Source: Bradyrhizobium sp. NFR13 (lineage in GTDB: Bacteria; Pseudomonadota; Alphaproteobacteria; Rhizobiales; Xanthobacteraceae). Taken from it: a stretch of DNA of 64,000 nucleotides. Shown here in pieces: positions 26,923 through 35,735 of the stretch. The notes under the pieces are model-generated. The model searched no databases. It was not told where the DNA came from and saw nothing but the letters and a program-made list of their open reading frames with translations. A program made the translations under genes and the position numbers. The stretch lies in NCBI RefSeq assembly GCF_900114605.1, contig NZ_FOTP01000002.1, positions 248,001 to 312,000 on the forward strand, written 5' to 3'. Position 1 is the first letter of the stretch, and each line of letters opens with the position of its first letter.

Positions 26923-27941
26923 TTGGCCGCGCCCCGCGTCTCGGCTTTCACGGTCTTGGCGAAGGATGGATCGACCAGTCTCTCATAGGTGACCTTCTTG
27001 CCGGCATCGAGAACGCTGGAGGCGATCAGCAGATCCTGCAGCGCGTCCATCGCTTCCGCGGTGACCAGCGGCGCGGTCTTCCATACGCCGGCATCGCGCT
27101 GTCTGGTGATGGACTTTGCGAGTTCGATCGCGGGCACGCCGGGGAAGAACGGGGCGAGCACGGTGGCCGCTTCGTCGGCGCTCACGGTCTGCAACCATGT
27201 CTCGGCTCTGGCGATGGCATTGGTGAAGCCCTGGATGACCTTGGGCTTCGCCTTGATGGTGCTCTCCTTGGCGGTGAACACGGTGTAGTCGATCTGGCCC
27301 GCGGCCTTGCCGATATTGGCGAGAGAGACACCCTTGCCCGCGAGTTCGATCTTGGTGACGTCGGGCTCGAAGAAGGTTGCGTAGTCGCCGGTGCCCGACA
27401 TGAACGCGCCCATCCGCGCGGGGATGGCGACATTGGTAATGATGGTGACGTCCTTCTCGGGATCGAGGCCGTTGTCCTTCAGCACCTTGTCGAGGAAGAT
27501 CGCGGGTGCCGATCCCTTGCGCCAGCCGAGGATCGTCTTGCCCTTCAAGTCCTTCCAGCTGAAATTGTCCTGCTTGCTGCGGCCGACGATGAAAGAGCCA
27601 TCGGTGGCGGTGAGCCCCGCGAAAATGCGGATCTTGTCGGGCGACAGGCCGGTCTCGATATAGACTGCGGTCTCGGGTCCTGCGAGGACGATGTCCGCAG
27701 CGCCGGAGAGAAGGGCAGCAGTCGCCTTGTCGCTCCCTTGGGCTGCGACGAGATCGAACTCGATGCCTTCGGCCTGAAAATAGCCGAGCCCCTTAGCGGC
27801 ATAGAGCGGCGCATAGAACAGCGAGTGGATCACCTCCATAAAGTTGATCTTTTCCATCCGTTGCGCGCGGCTTGTGGCCGGAGTGCCGAGCACGGCGGCG
27901 GCGCATAGTGCGCCCACGATGAAGCTGTTGCGAAATCTCAT
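26919..27941 (-). CDS. NitT/TauT-type ABC transporter periplasmic binding protein
   Basis: A 340-residue binding protein. The start at 27941 opens a signal peptide, RFRNSFIVGALCAAAVLG, with cleavage after SRAQ. The mature part begins KINFMEVIHSLFYAPLYAAK, the pattern of NMT1/SsuA-like proteins, then GIEFDLVAAQGSDKATAAL and DIVLAGPETAVYIETG. The ligand cannot be assigned; family members bind sulfonates, nitrate, thiamine precursors or ureides. It diverges from a cysteine hydrolase gene across a 195-base region with a TGTATACA palindrome. The hydrolase may act on the imported compound. Confidence 0.92.
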   Translation of the reverse strand: MRFRNSFIVGALCAAAVLGTPATSRAQRMEKINFMEVIHSLFYAPLYAAKGLGYFQAEGIEFDLVAAQGSDKATAALLSGAADIVLAGPETAVYIETGLSPDKIRIFAGLTATDGSFIVGRSKQDNFSWKDLKGKTILGWRKGSAPAIFLDKVLKDNGLDPEKDVTIITNVAIPARMGAFMSGTGDYATFFEPDVTKIELAGKGVSLANIGKAAGQIDYTVFTAKESTIKAKPKVIQGFTNAIARAETWLQTVSADEAATVLAPFFPGVPAIELAKSITRQRDAGVWKTAPLVTAEAMDALQDLLIASSVLDAGKKVTYERLVDPSFAKTVKAETRGAAK

Positions 27942-28037
27942 GGCCGTTGAACCCTTCCTGTAGTCCAAGTCCGCACGCGGCGGCGTTAGATAGGTGAATG
28001 CAAAGGGCGGGCCAGTTGATTTTCGTGCATTGTCCTC

Positions 28038-28045
28038 TGTATACA
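28038..28045. promoter_or_regulatory. TGTATACA palindrome between the ABC operon and the hydrolase gene
   Basis: A perfect eight-base palindrome within CTCTGTATACAAAAG, lying about 92-97 bases from both divergent starts. It fits the kind of site bound by FCD-type GntR regulators, one of which is encoded at 23735. A near copy is upstream of that regulator and a seven-base match is upstream of the ABC operon at 50443. Confidence 0.4.
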
Positions 28046-28136
28046 AAAGACGATTACCGTTAGGATCGCGCCAAGTTGCGGATTTGGTGCGATCTTCATC
28101 AACTGAGCTGTGCAGATGCACATTAGGAGAGCAGAC

Positions 28137-28823
28137 ATGCATGATTTCGAGATGCCCGGCTGGGCGACCGAGCGGGTTCTGGCGCGGCAGGGGCAGGCGC
28201 TGGCGCATCGCGACGTCGCAGCTCGCACCACGGCATTGGTGGTGATCGACATGCAGAACCATTTTCTGGCACCGGGTGCGGGCGGCGAGACGCCGCCGGC
28301 TCGCGACATCGTACCTAACATCAATCGGGTGGCGTCGGCGCTGCGCGACGCCGGCGGGCTGGTGGTGTGGATCCGGACGCTGTTCAATGACGGCGCGCTG
28401 CGCACCATCCCGCATTTCCATCACACGCTGCTGACCCCGGAGCGTTTTGCCGCGCGTTCGAAATCACTGGTCGAGGATGCGCCGGGCTCGGCGCTATGGC
28501 CAAAGCTCGATGTGCGTGAGAGCGATCTCGTGGTCGGCAAGACGCGCTACAGCGCCTTCATCCAGGGCGCATCCGATCTCGACGGCATCTTGCGCGCGCG
28601 CGGCATCACGGCGGTGCTGATTGCGGGGACGATGACCAATGCCTGCTGCGAATCCAGCGCCCGCGACGCCATGATGCTGAACTACCGCACCACCATGGTG
28701 CATGATGCCTGCGCCAGCCTGCGTGACGACGAACATGCCGCGGCCTTGACCAGCTTCTACATGTTCTTCGGCGATGTCACTGACGTGGCGGAACTGGAAA
28801 CGCGATATGGCGCGCGGGGCTAG
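28137..28823 (+). CDS. isochorismatase-like cysteine hydrolase
   Basis: A 228-residue hydrolase of the isochorismatase/nicotinamidase superfamily. The catalytic triad is visible: aspartate 38 in VVIDMQNHF, lysine 135 in VVGKTRYSAF, and cysteine 170 in AGTMTNACCESSARDAM, next to the usual cis-peptide region. These enzymes hydrolyse amides, ureides or carbamates; N-carbamoylsarcosine-, ureidoacrylate- and biuret-type substrates are all possible. The start at 28137 follows AGGAGAG (28124-28130). It diverges from a NitT/TauT ABC transporter, suggesting import and hydrolysis of the same nitrogen compound. Confidence 0.9.
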   Translation: MHDFEMPGWATERVLARQGQALAHRDVAARTTALVVIDMQNHFLAPGAGGETPPARDIVPNINRVASALRDAGGLVVWIRTLFNDGALRTIPHFHHTLLTPERFAARSKSLVEDAPGSALWPKLDVRESDLVVGKTRYSAFIQGASDLDGILRARGITAVLIAGTMTNACCESSARDAMMLNYRTTMVHDACASLRDDEHAAALTSFYMFFGDVTDVAELETRYGARG

Positions 28824-28831
28824 TCCCCGCG

Positions 28832-29164
28832 TCAGTTCAGCGACGGATTGCGCGGCCGGTAGCTGCCGGACTTGTCCTTGATGAAGATCTCGGCGACCTG
28901 GGAGTGCCGGATCGGTTCGCCGGACTCGTCGGGCAGGAGGTTCTGCTCGGAGACGTAAGCGACGTATTCCGACTCAGAATTCTCGGCCAGCAGGTGGTAA
29001 AACGGCTGGTCCTTGCTCGGACGAACGTCTTCGGGGATCGACAGCCACCATTCTTCGGTGTTGTTGAATTCCGGATCGATATCGAACACCACCCCCCGGA
29101 ACGAAAAGATCCGGTGGCGGACGATCTGTCCAATCTGGAATTTGGCGGTCCGCGCTTTGATCAT
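28832..29164 (-). CDS. hspQ: heat shock protein HspQ / YccV-like hemimethylated-DNA-binding protein
   Basis: A 110-residue protein of the HspQ family, which in Escherichia coli acts as a specificity-enhancing factor for Lon protease. The sequence begins MIKARTAKFQIGQIVRHRIFS and continues with FRGVVFDIDPEFNNTEEWW and PFYHLLAENSESEYVAYVSEQNL, the conserved core. The start at 29164 matches the family; an upstream start at 29206 would add an unrelated leader. It converges with the hydrolase gene, with eight bases between the stops. Confidence 0.92.
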   Translation of the reverse strand: MIKARTAKFQIGQIVRHRIFSFRGVVFDIDPEFNNTEEWWLSIPEDVRPSKDQPFYHLLAENSESEYVAYVSEQNLLPDESGEPIRHSQVAEIFIKDKSGSYRPRNPSLN

Positions 29165-29285
29165 TCTGGTCGAATAGACCAGGATTGTGGCCGATGCTAG
29201 AGGCAAATGACGGATTTAAGACAGCCGGACGCCGCTCCCCGATATCCCGCCCGACGGGCCAAGAACCAAGAAAAACACGCCTGAC

Positions 29286-30239
29286 ATGATGGACGTCCTC
29301 AATCTCGCGCTGCCGTATTTCGGGCTGATTTTCATCGGTTTCGCCTGCGGCAAGGTCAAGAACCTGCCCGAAACGGGCCTCGCCTGGATGAATTTCTTCC
29401 TTCTCTATGTGTCGCTGCCGGCGCTGTTCTTCCGCATCATGGCCAAGACGCCGTTCGAGGAACTCAACAATCTGCCCTTCGTGATCGGCACCACGCTGGC
29501 GACTGCAACGGCGTTCTTCCTGTCGGTCGGCACCGGTAAGTTCCTGGGACGGCTGACCATGCGCGAGGCCGGGATGGCCGGGCTCGCCGGCGGTTATGGC
29601 AATATCGGCTATATGGGACCGGGGCTGGCGCTGGCTGTGCTCGGCCCCAAGGCGGCAGTGCCGACCGCGCTGGTGTTCTGTTTCGACAGCATCTTCCTGT
29701 TCTCGATCGCACCGCTGATGATGGCGCTGACCTCGGGCGACAAGCGTCCGCTCCTGCCGACGATCTTCATCGTCATCAAGCATATCGTGCTGCATCCACT
29801 GATCGTCGCAGCCTATCTCGGCGCCTTCGTCGCGGCGTTTCACATCCAGATGCCGGTCGCGGTCGACCGCATGCTGCTGTTCCTGCAGAACTCGGCGGCA
29901 CCCGTCGCATTGTTCGCACTCGGCGTCACGGTGGCGCTGCGGCCGCTGGGGCGGGTCCCATGGGAAATCCCGGGCCTGATCTTCATCAAGCTGCTGCTGC
30001 ATCCCTTGATCGTGTTCGGCCTGATGCTGTTGCTCGGCCCGTTCCCGCCGCTCTGGGCCGCAACCGCCGTGCTGCTCGCGTCATTGCCGCCGGCGCTGAA
30101 TGTGTTCGTGATCGCGCGGCAATACGATAGCTGGGTCGAACCGGCTTCTGTCGCGGTGCTGCTCGGCACTTTCGTGTCCGTGCTGACGCTGACCTCGGTG
30201 ATGTATTTCCTGAAGACCGGCCAGATCGCGTTTCCGTAA
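29286..30239 (+). CDS. AEC family transporter (auxin efflux carrier type)
   Basis: A 317-residue inner-membrane carrier with about ten hydrophobic segments in two halves. The family repeats appear as NLALPYFGLIFIGFACGK at the start, and the conserved asparagine/glycine-rich crossover region is seen in AGGYGNIGYMGPGLALAV. The second half has APVALFALGVTVALRPLG and PPALNVFVIARQYD. Characterised members move malate, malonate and other carboxylates; the substrate here is unknown. The start at 29286 or the next codon are both possible (two ATG in a row). Confidence 0.9.
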   Translation: MMDVLNLALPYFGLIFIGFACGKVKNLPETGLAWMNFFLLYVSLPALFFRIMAKTPFEELNNLPFVIGTTLATATAFFLSVGTGKFLGRLTMREAGMAGLAGGYGNIGYMGPGLALAVLGPKAAVPTALVFCFDSIFLFSIAPLMMALTSGDKRPLLPTIFIVIKHIVLHPLIVAAYLGAFVAAFHIQMPVAVDRMLLFLQNSAAPVALFALGVTVALRPLGRVPWEIPGLIFIKLLLHPLIVFGLMLLLGPFPPLWAATAVLLASLPPALNVFVIARQYDSWVEPASVAVLLGTFVSVLTLTSVMYFLKTGQIAFP

Positions 30240-30254
30240 GGACACGCGAGATCT

Positions 30255-31457
30255 CTAGGAAGCACTCTTGCGCCACGATGGCGACAGGCCCTCGCGCATC
30301 GCAAGGCGGCGCAGCGGGCCGATAGACCCCATCGCATGCATGCCGGCCGCGCGGATCAGCTGCATCGGCAGGAGATCGCTGAGCAGCGAACGGTTCGCCA
30401 TGTCGATGGCGAAGGTGCGCGAGGAGATGTCGCTGCGGCGGATCTTCTCGAAACGCGTCAGCACCGGCGCTGCCCCGATATCCGCGCCATTCATGCCGGC
30501 ATCGCGAACGATATCAGCGATATCGCCGGCGTCGCGCAGGCCAAGATTGAGACCCTGCGCGCCGATCGGCGGCACCACATGGGCGGCTTCGCCGACCAGC
30601 ACGATGCGGTTCTTCGCCAGCTGCGCCGGCTGCTCGATCGCCAGCGGGAACGTGTGTCGACCCGGCTCGACCTGAACCCGGCCGAGGATCGAATGCGATT
30701 GCTTCTCGGCGGCGTCCGACAGTGCCTCATCGCTCAAGGCCATCAGGCGCTCGGCATCACGGGGCTTGTTGACCCAGACGATGCTGGAGCGATCGCCGGG
30801 CAGGGGCACGAACACGCAGGGACCGGCGGGGGTGTGAAACTCCGTCGACATGTTCTTGTGCGGCCGGCTATGCGCGATGTTGAAAGTTACGGCCGTCTGC
30901 TCGAGCGCGCGTCGTTTGACTGAAATGCCCGCGGCCTCGCGGCACAGGGACTGGCGGCCATCGGCGCCGACGACCAGCCGCGCTACCAGGACCTGGCCTT
31001 GCCGGGTACGGACCTGAACCTGCATCTCGTCCGGCGTGACCGTATCGGCTTCGTCATCGATGCGAATGAGATTAGTCAATTCCGCGGCGCGCGCTTCGAG
31101 CGCAATCATCAATTCGCGGTTCTCGATATTGTAGCCGAAGGTCTCGAGGCCGATCTCGCTGCAGACGAATTTGACTTCGGGCGCGCGGATCAGCCGGCCC
31201 GTGTCGTCCACCAGCCGCATGGTCGTCAGCGCGGCCGCCTTGTCGGCGCAGCGGCGCCAGACATCGAGGTTTTTCAGAAATGCAACGGAGCCGCCCAGCA
31301 GCGCGGTGGTGCGGTTGTCGCCATAGGGGACGCGGCGGGCGACGAGGGCGGTACGGGCGCCGGTCTCGGCCAGCGCAAGGGCGGCAGCAAGGCCGGCAGG
31401 GCCGCCGCCGACAACGGCGACGTCATAAATGGAGGTGGAAGCAGAGGTCTCGATCAT
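30255..31457 (-). CDS. UbiH/UbiF/VisC family FAD-dependent hydroxylase
   Basis: A 400-residue flavin monooxygenase, probably acting in ring hydroxylation during ubiquinone synthesis at the inner membrane. The dinucleotide-binding motif is VAVVGGGPAGLAAALALAETG (first residues only), the DG motif is VVGADGRQSLCREAAG, and the second FAD motif is LVGEAAHVVPPIGAQGLNLGLRD, where the usual GD is GE. Which ring position it hydroxylates cannot be told from sequence. It is a single gene, converging with the AEC carrier with a 15-base gap and diverging from pcs. Confidence 0.9.
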   Translation of the reverse strand: MIETSASTSIYDVAVVGGGPAGLAAALALAETGARTALVARRVPYGDNRTTALLGGSVAFLKNLDVWRRCADKAAALTTMRLVDDTGRLIRAPEVKFVCSEIGLETFGYNIENRELMIALEARAAELTNLIRIDDEADTVTPDEMQVQVRTRQGQVLVARLVVGADGRQSLCREAAGISVKRRALEQTAVTFNIAHSRPHKNMSTEFHTPAGPCVFVPLPGDRSSIVWVNKPRDAERLMALSDEALSDAAEKQSHSILGRVQVEPGRHTFPLAIEQPAQLAKNRIVLVGEAAHVVPPIGAQGLNLGLRDAGDIADIVRDAGMNGADIGAAPVLTRFEKIRRSDISSRTFAIDMANRSLLSDLLPMQLIRAAGMHAMGSIGPLRRLAMREGLSPSWRKSAS

Positions 31458-31593
31458 GGCCGGACCATCGGCTTTTGGCCCGGCATTTTCAAGCCGTTAC
31501 GCGCTGCGGAATCGTTCCCGCGGTGTCGGGCGGCCTAAGGCCGCATCGGCGCCTGTGCAAATCGGGCCGATTCCTGCTAGCAATTCCCCGCAT

Positions 31594-32328
31594 ATGACCG
31601 CTTCGAGTCCGGACCAACTCCCGTCGTCGTCACGATCCGCGCGCGCGGCGGCGTTCTCGGTTCACATCTTCACGGCGCTCGGTGCCGGTGTGGCACTCAT
31701 CGCCATGATGAGCGCCGTGCGCGGCGAATGGGCTGTGATGTTCGGCTGGCTCGGTCTGGCGCTGATCATCGACGCACTCGATGGCCCGATCGCCCGACAC
31801 TTCGACGTCGGCCGGGTGCTGCCGGATTGGTCGGGCGATGCGCTCGATTTCGTGGTCGACTTCCTCACTTACGTTTTCGTGCCAGCCTATGCGATCGCGG
31901 CCTCCGGTCTGTTGGTGCCGTGGACGGCGGTGCTGCTCGGTGCCGGTATCGTCATCACCAGCGCACTCTATTTTGCCGACAAACGCATGAAGACCGACGA
32001 CAACCACTTTCGCGGCTTTCCGGCGCTGTGGAACGGAGCGGCGTTCTATCTGTTCCTGCTGCAACCATCACCTGTCATCGCGAGCCTTGCGATGCTGGCG
32101 CTGATCATCCTGACCTTTGTGCCGGTGCATGTGCTGCATCCCGTTCGCGTGATGCGTCTGCGCCGGTTGAACCTGTCACTGATGGCGATCTGGGCGGTGC
32201 TGGCCGTCATCACGTTGATACAGAACTTCGCTGTTGCTTTGCCTGTTACGGTCGCGCTCTGCGCGATCGCTTTTTACATTGTCTGCGGTGACGCCGTCAT
32301 CCGCCTCATGGGGCCCTCCAGATCATGA
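31594..32328 (+). CDS. pcs: phosphatidylcholine synthase
   Basis: A 244-residue membrane enzyme that joins choline directly to CDP-diacylglycerol. The CDP-alcohol phosphotransferase motif is intact and lengthened as in Pcs: DGPIAR, then GDALDFVVD, with the three aspartates that bind metal and substrate (about residues 65-95). About seven hydrophobic segments follow. The motif HFRGFPALWN is also a Pcs hallmark. The ATG at 31594 is preferred over frames reaching back to 31429. It overlaps terC by four bases. With the PmtA-like gene at 8349 the strain probably has both known bacterial routes to phosphatidylcholine. Confidence 0.93.
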   Translation: MTASSPDQLPSSSRSARAAAFSVHIFTALGAGVALIAMMSAVRGEWAVMFGWLGLALIIDALDGPIARHFDVGRVLPDWSGDALDFVVDFLTYVFVPAYAIAASGLLVPWTAVLLGAGIVITSALYFADKRMKTDDNHFRGFPALWNGAAFYLFLLQPSPVIASLAMLALIILTFVPVHVLHPVRVMRLRRLNLSLMAIWAVLAVITLIQNFAVALPVTVALCAIAFYIVCGDAVIRLMGPSRS

Positions 32329-33062
32329 TCGAACTGTTTTCCAGCCCTGAAGCCTGGGCCGCGCTCCTGACGCTGACTGCGCTCGAAATCGTACTCGGTA
32401 TCGACAATGTGATTTTCCTGTCGGTGCTGGTGTCGCGGCTGCCGGAGCCGCGGGCAACGCGCGCACGCCAGATCGGTCTGGCGCTGGCGCTGGTGTTCCG
32501 CATCCTGCTGCTCAGCGTTCTTGTCTGGCTGATCGGGCTGACCGAACCGGTGATTGCGGTGAAGAGCTTCGCATTCTCCTGGCGCGATCTGATCCTGATC
32601 GGCGGCGGTCTGTTCCTGATCGCCAAGGCAACGCACGAGATTCATGCCGAGGTTGAGGCGCGCGAGGGAGGCGGCGACGAGAAGCCGGCACCGAACGCCT
32701 TTGCCCTGGTCATCCTGCAGGTTGTCATCGTTGATCTCGTTTTCTCGCTCGACTCCATCATCACCGCCATCGGCATGGCGCAGGACATCGAGATCATGGT
32801 GGCCGCTGTGATCATCGCCTGTGCGGTGATGTATGTATCGTCCGGACCGGTGGCCCGCTTCGTGGCGCATTATCCGACCACCAAGATGCTGGCGCTGGCC
32901 TTCCTTGTGCTGATCGGCGTCTCGCTGATGGCGGATGGATTCAAATTCCACATCCCGCGCGGCTATATCTATTTCGCCATCCTGTTTTCGGCGGCGGTCG
33001 AGCTGTTCAATGTGATGGCGAAGCGTAACCGCCGAAAGCGGACCCAGACGGGCACAGGTTGA
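32325..33062 (+). CDS. TerC family membrane protein
   Basis: A 245-residue integral membrane protein of the TerC/Alx family, thought to export manganese or other metal ions. It has seven to eight hydrophobic segments and the two acidic signatures expected in the membrane: EIVLGIDNVIFLSVL near the start and DLVFSLDSIITAIGMA in the second half. The ATG overlaps the pcs stop (ATGA), so the two are translated together; the reason for this pairing is not obvious. The cytoplasmic loop (about 105-125) is rich in E and G. Confidence 0.92.
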   Translation: MIELFSSPEAWAALLTLTALEIVLGIDNVIFLSVLVSRLPEPRATRARQIGLALALVFRILLLSVLVWLIGLTEPVIAVKSFAFSWRDLILIGGGLFLIAKATHEIHAEVEAREGGGDEKPAPNAFALVILQVVIVDLVFSLDSIITAIGMAQDIEIMVAAVIIACAVMYVSSGPVARFVAHYPTTKMLALAFLVLIGVSLMADGFKFHIPRGYIYFAILFSAAVELFNVMAKRNRRKRTQTGTG

Positions 33063-33118
33063 CATCACGCGAGTGTTGGTTATCGCTTCAGGCCAAAGTC
33101 ATTCAGGGAGATTGAACG

Positions 33119-34093
33119 ATGACCAAAGCCGTCCGCGTCCATGAGATCGGTGGGCCCGAAGTGCTCACCTATGAAGACGTGCAGGTCCCGGCACCGGCCG
33201 CAGGCGAGGTGCGCATCCGCCAGCATGCCATCGGCGTCAATTTCATCGACACCTACTTCCGCAGCGGTCTCTACAAGGCGCCGCAGCTGCCGTTCATCGC
33301 CGGCAACGAAGCCTCGGGCGAAGTGGTCGAGGTCGGTCCGGGCGTCACCGGCTTTCATCCCGGTGACCGCGTCGCCTATTATTCGGCCCTCGGCAGCTAT
33401 GCGACGGAGCGCGTGTTTGCCGCCGACCGGCTGGTGAAATTGCCCGATCGCATCACCCACGAGCAGGGTGCCGTGCTGATGCTGAAGGGCCTCACGGTCT
33501 GGTATCTGCTGCACAAGACCTTCAAGGTCGAGCCGCATCACCGCGTACTGATCCATGCTGCAGCGGGCGGCATCGGTCTGCTCGCCTGCCAGTGGGCCAA
33601 GGCCATGGGCGCGCATGTGATCGGCACCGTCGGCTCGAAAGAAAAGGGCGAGCTGGCGCTGGCCAATGGCTGCGATCACGTCATCTATTACAACGAAGAG
33701 AACTTCGTCGATCGCGTGAAGCAGATCAGCCGTAACGAACTCTGCGATGTCGTCTATGACGGTGTGGGCAAGACGACCTATCCGGGCTCGCTGTCATGCC
33801 TGAAGCCGCGTGGCATGTGGGTGTCGTTCGGCAATGCCTCCGGCCCTGTGCCGCCATTCGCCATCGCCGAACTCAACAATCACGGCTCGCTGTTCGCGAC
33901 GCGCCCGAAGCTGAACGACTATGTCGCCAGGCGCTCGGAATTGCTGGAGGGCGCTGACACGCTGTTCTCAGCCGTGATCGACGGCAAGCTGCATGTGCCG
34001 ATCAATCACGCTTATGCGCTGAAGGATGCGGCGAAGGCTCATGTGGACCTGGAAGCACGCAAGACCACGGGCGCGGTGATCTTGAAGGTGTGA
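33119..34093 (+). CDS. qor: NADPH-dependent quinone oxidoreductase (zeta-crystallin type)
   Basis: A 324-residue medium-chain reductase without catalytic zinc ligands. The N-terminal GroES-like domain has HAIGVNFIDTYFRSGLYK and GNEASGEVVEVGPGV. The Rossmann domain shows IHAAAGGIGLLACQWAK, the AAxGGVG-type NADPH-binding motif of quinone oxidoreductases. It reduces quinones by one or two electrons in the cytoplasm. GGGAG lies about ten bases before the ATG. A palindromic repeat begins ten bases after its stop, between it and the convergent rimO. Confidence 0.93.
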   Translation: MTKAVRVHEIGGPEVLTYEDVQVPAPAAGEVRIRQHAIGVNFIDTYFRSGLYKAPQLPFIAGNEASGEVVEVGPGVTGFHPGDRVAYYSALGSYATERVFAADRLVKLPDRITHEQGAVLMLKGLTVWYLLHKTFKVEPHHRVLIHAAAGGIGLLACQWAKAMGAHVIGTVGSKEKGELALANGCDHVIYYNEENFVDRVKQISRNELCDVVYDGVGKTTYPGSLSCLKPRGMWVSFGNASGPVPPFAIAELNNHGSLFATRPKLNDYVARRSELLEGADTLFSAVIDGKLHVPINHAYALKDAAKAHVDLEARKTTGAVILKV

Positions 34094-34102
34094 TCTTTCT
34101 TC

Positions 34103-34234
34103 TCCCTCCCTCAAGCGCAGCAAAGCTGCGCGCAGCGGGGAGGGTGGCGCGATGCGAGCGTCAGCGAGCATCGTGACGGGTGGGGGCACCCCCACCCCGG
34201 CCTGTCGGCCGACCCTCCCCACAAGGGGGAGGGA
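34103..34234. repeat. palindromic intergenic repeat element, copy B
   Basis: A shorter relative of the element at 6693-6860. It starts TCCCTCCCTCAAGC, contains CGCAGCGGGGAGGGTGG, a GGTGGGGG/CCCCCACC centre, CGGCCTGTCGGCCGACCCTC and ends GGGGGAGGGA. The right arm is shortened. It fills nearly the whole gap between qor and the convergent rimO, so it may end both transcripts. Confidence 0.85.
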
Positions 34235-34257
34235 TTCAGCAGACGCCGGCGTTCTAA

Positions 34258-35580
34258 CTAAAACCCCGCCACCGTCCCGTGCAGATCATACGCATCCGAA
34301 CGTTCGATCTTGGCCGTGACGATCTCGCCGACCTTCAGTGGCCGGCGTGCGGTGATATAAACTGACCCGTCGATCTGCGGAGCGTCCGCCTTCGAACGCC
34401 CCTTGGACACGGTCGGGCCGACTTCGTCGATGATGATCTGCTGCCGCGTTCCCACTTTGCGCTTCAGGCGGCGCGCCGAGATTTTCTGCTGGCGCTCCAT
34501 CAAGGCATTCCAGCGCTGCTGCTTGATCTCTTCAGGCACCGCGCCCGCGATGGCGTTGGAGGTCGCGCCCGCCACGGACTCGTATTTGAACGCGCCGACA
34601 CGGTCGATCTGCGCTTCTTCCAGCCAGTCGAGCAGATATTGGAAATCGCTTTCGGTCTCGCCGGGGAAGCCGACGATGAAGGTCGAGCGCAATGTCAGAT
34701 CGGGACATTCCTCGCGCCACGTCTTGATGCGGGCGAGCGTCTTGTCCTGCGCGGCCGGGCGCTTCATCGCCTTCAATACGTCCGGTGCCGCGTGCTGGAA
34801 CGGAATGTCGAGATAGGGCAGCACATTGCTGCCGGCATTCATCAACCCGATGACTTCATCGACATGCGGGTAGGGGTAGACGTATTGCAGCCGTACCCAG
34901 GCGCCAAGCTCGCCTAGCTCCTTGGCGAGATCGTAGAACTTGGCGCGGACCTCGCGGTCCTTCCACGGGCTGCTGGCGTATTTGATGTCGACGCCATAGG
35001 CGGAGGTGTCCTGCGACACCACAAGCAGTTCCTTGACGCCGGCCTTTACCAGCTTCTCAGCCTCCAGCAGCACTTCCTTGGCCGGGCGAGAAACGAGATC
35101 GCCGCGCAGCTTCGGAATGATGCAGAAGGTGCAGCGGTTGTTGCAGCCTTCGGAAATCTTCAGATAGGCGTAGTGCCGCGGCGTCAGCTTGATGCCCTGC
35201 GGCGGCACGAGATCGATATGTGGATTGTGCACCGGCGGCAGCGCGCGATGCACGGCGTCGAGCACGCTCTCATATTGCTGCGGGCCTGTGATCGACAGCA
35301 CGTTGGGATAGGCGGCTTCGATCTGCTCGGGCTCGGCGCCCATGCAGCCAGTGACGATGACCTTGCCGTTCTGCGCCATGGCTTCGCCAATGGCGCCCAA
35401 CGACTCCGCCTTGGCGCTGTCGAGGAAGCCGCAGGTGTTGACGATGACGACGTCGGCGCCGTCGTGCTTGCGGGCGAGTTCGTAGCCTTCGGCCCGCAGG
35501 CGCGTGATAATGCGCTCGGAATCCACCAAGGCCTTGGGGCATCCGAGCGATGTGAATGATATACGCGGCGCTCTTTCCAT
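34258..35580 (-). CDS. rimO: ribosomal protein S12 methylthiotransferase RimO
   Basis: A 440-residue radical-SAM enzyme that adds a methylthio group to an aspartate of ribosomal protein S12. The N-terminal cluster cysteines are 14 ([12 protein letters not shown]), 50 ([11 protein letters not shown]) and 79 (VTGCMGAEP). The radical-SAM motif [17 protein letters not shown] gives cysteines 146, 150 and 153. A TRAM domain closes the protein (about 375-440). [12 protein letters not shown] and [10 protein letters not shown] distinguish it from MiaB. Length is normal. Its end faces qor across the palindromic repeat. Confidence 0.96.
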   Translation of the reverse strand: MERAPRISFTSLGCPKALVDSERIITRLRAEGYELARKHDGADVVIVNTCGFLDSAKAESLGAIGEAMAQNGKVIVTGCMGAEPEQIEAAYPNVLSITGPQQYESVLDAVHRALPPVHNPHIDLVPPQGIKLTPRHYAYLKISEGCNNRCTFCIIPKLRGDLVSRPAKEVLLEAEKLVKAGVKELLVVSQDTSAYGVDIKYASSPWKDREVRAKFYDLAKELGELGAWVRLQYVYPYPHVDEVIGLMNAGSNVLPYLDIPFQHAAPDVLKAMKRPAAQDKTLARIKTWREECPDLTLRSTFIVGFPGETESDFQYLLDWLEEAQIDRVGAFKYESVAGATSNAIAGAVPEEIKQQRWNALMERQQKISARRLKRKVGTRQQIIIDEVGPTVSKGRSKADAPQIDGSVYITARRPLKVGEIVTAKIERSDAYDLHGTVAGF

Positions 35581-35735
35581 GTAATCGCCTGGAACCTTCG
35601 TCTGAATTGTCGGGATTTGCGATCCAAGTAATTGATCCGACGGAAAAATTCAACCGCTACCAGTGTTCCCGCGATGGTAAATCGAGGCGCCTGCATATCG
35701 GGCGATGGGCCAAAAGCGGATGATCAGGGCGTGAT

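Noticed and set aside
26919-28424. A 501-residue version of the ABC binding protein
   Set aside because: The extension covers the divergent hydrolase gene in antisense and would bury the clear signal peptide that begins at 27941.
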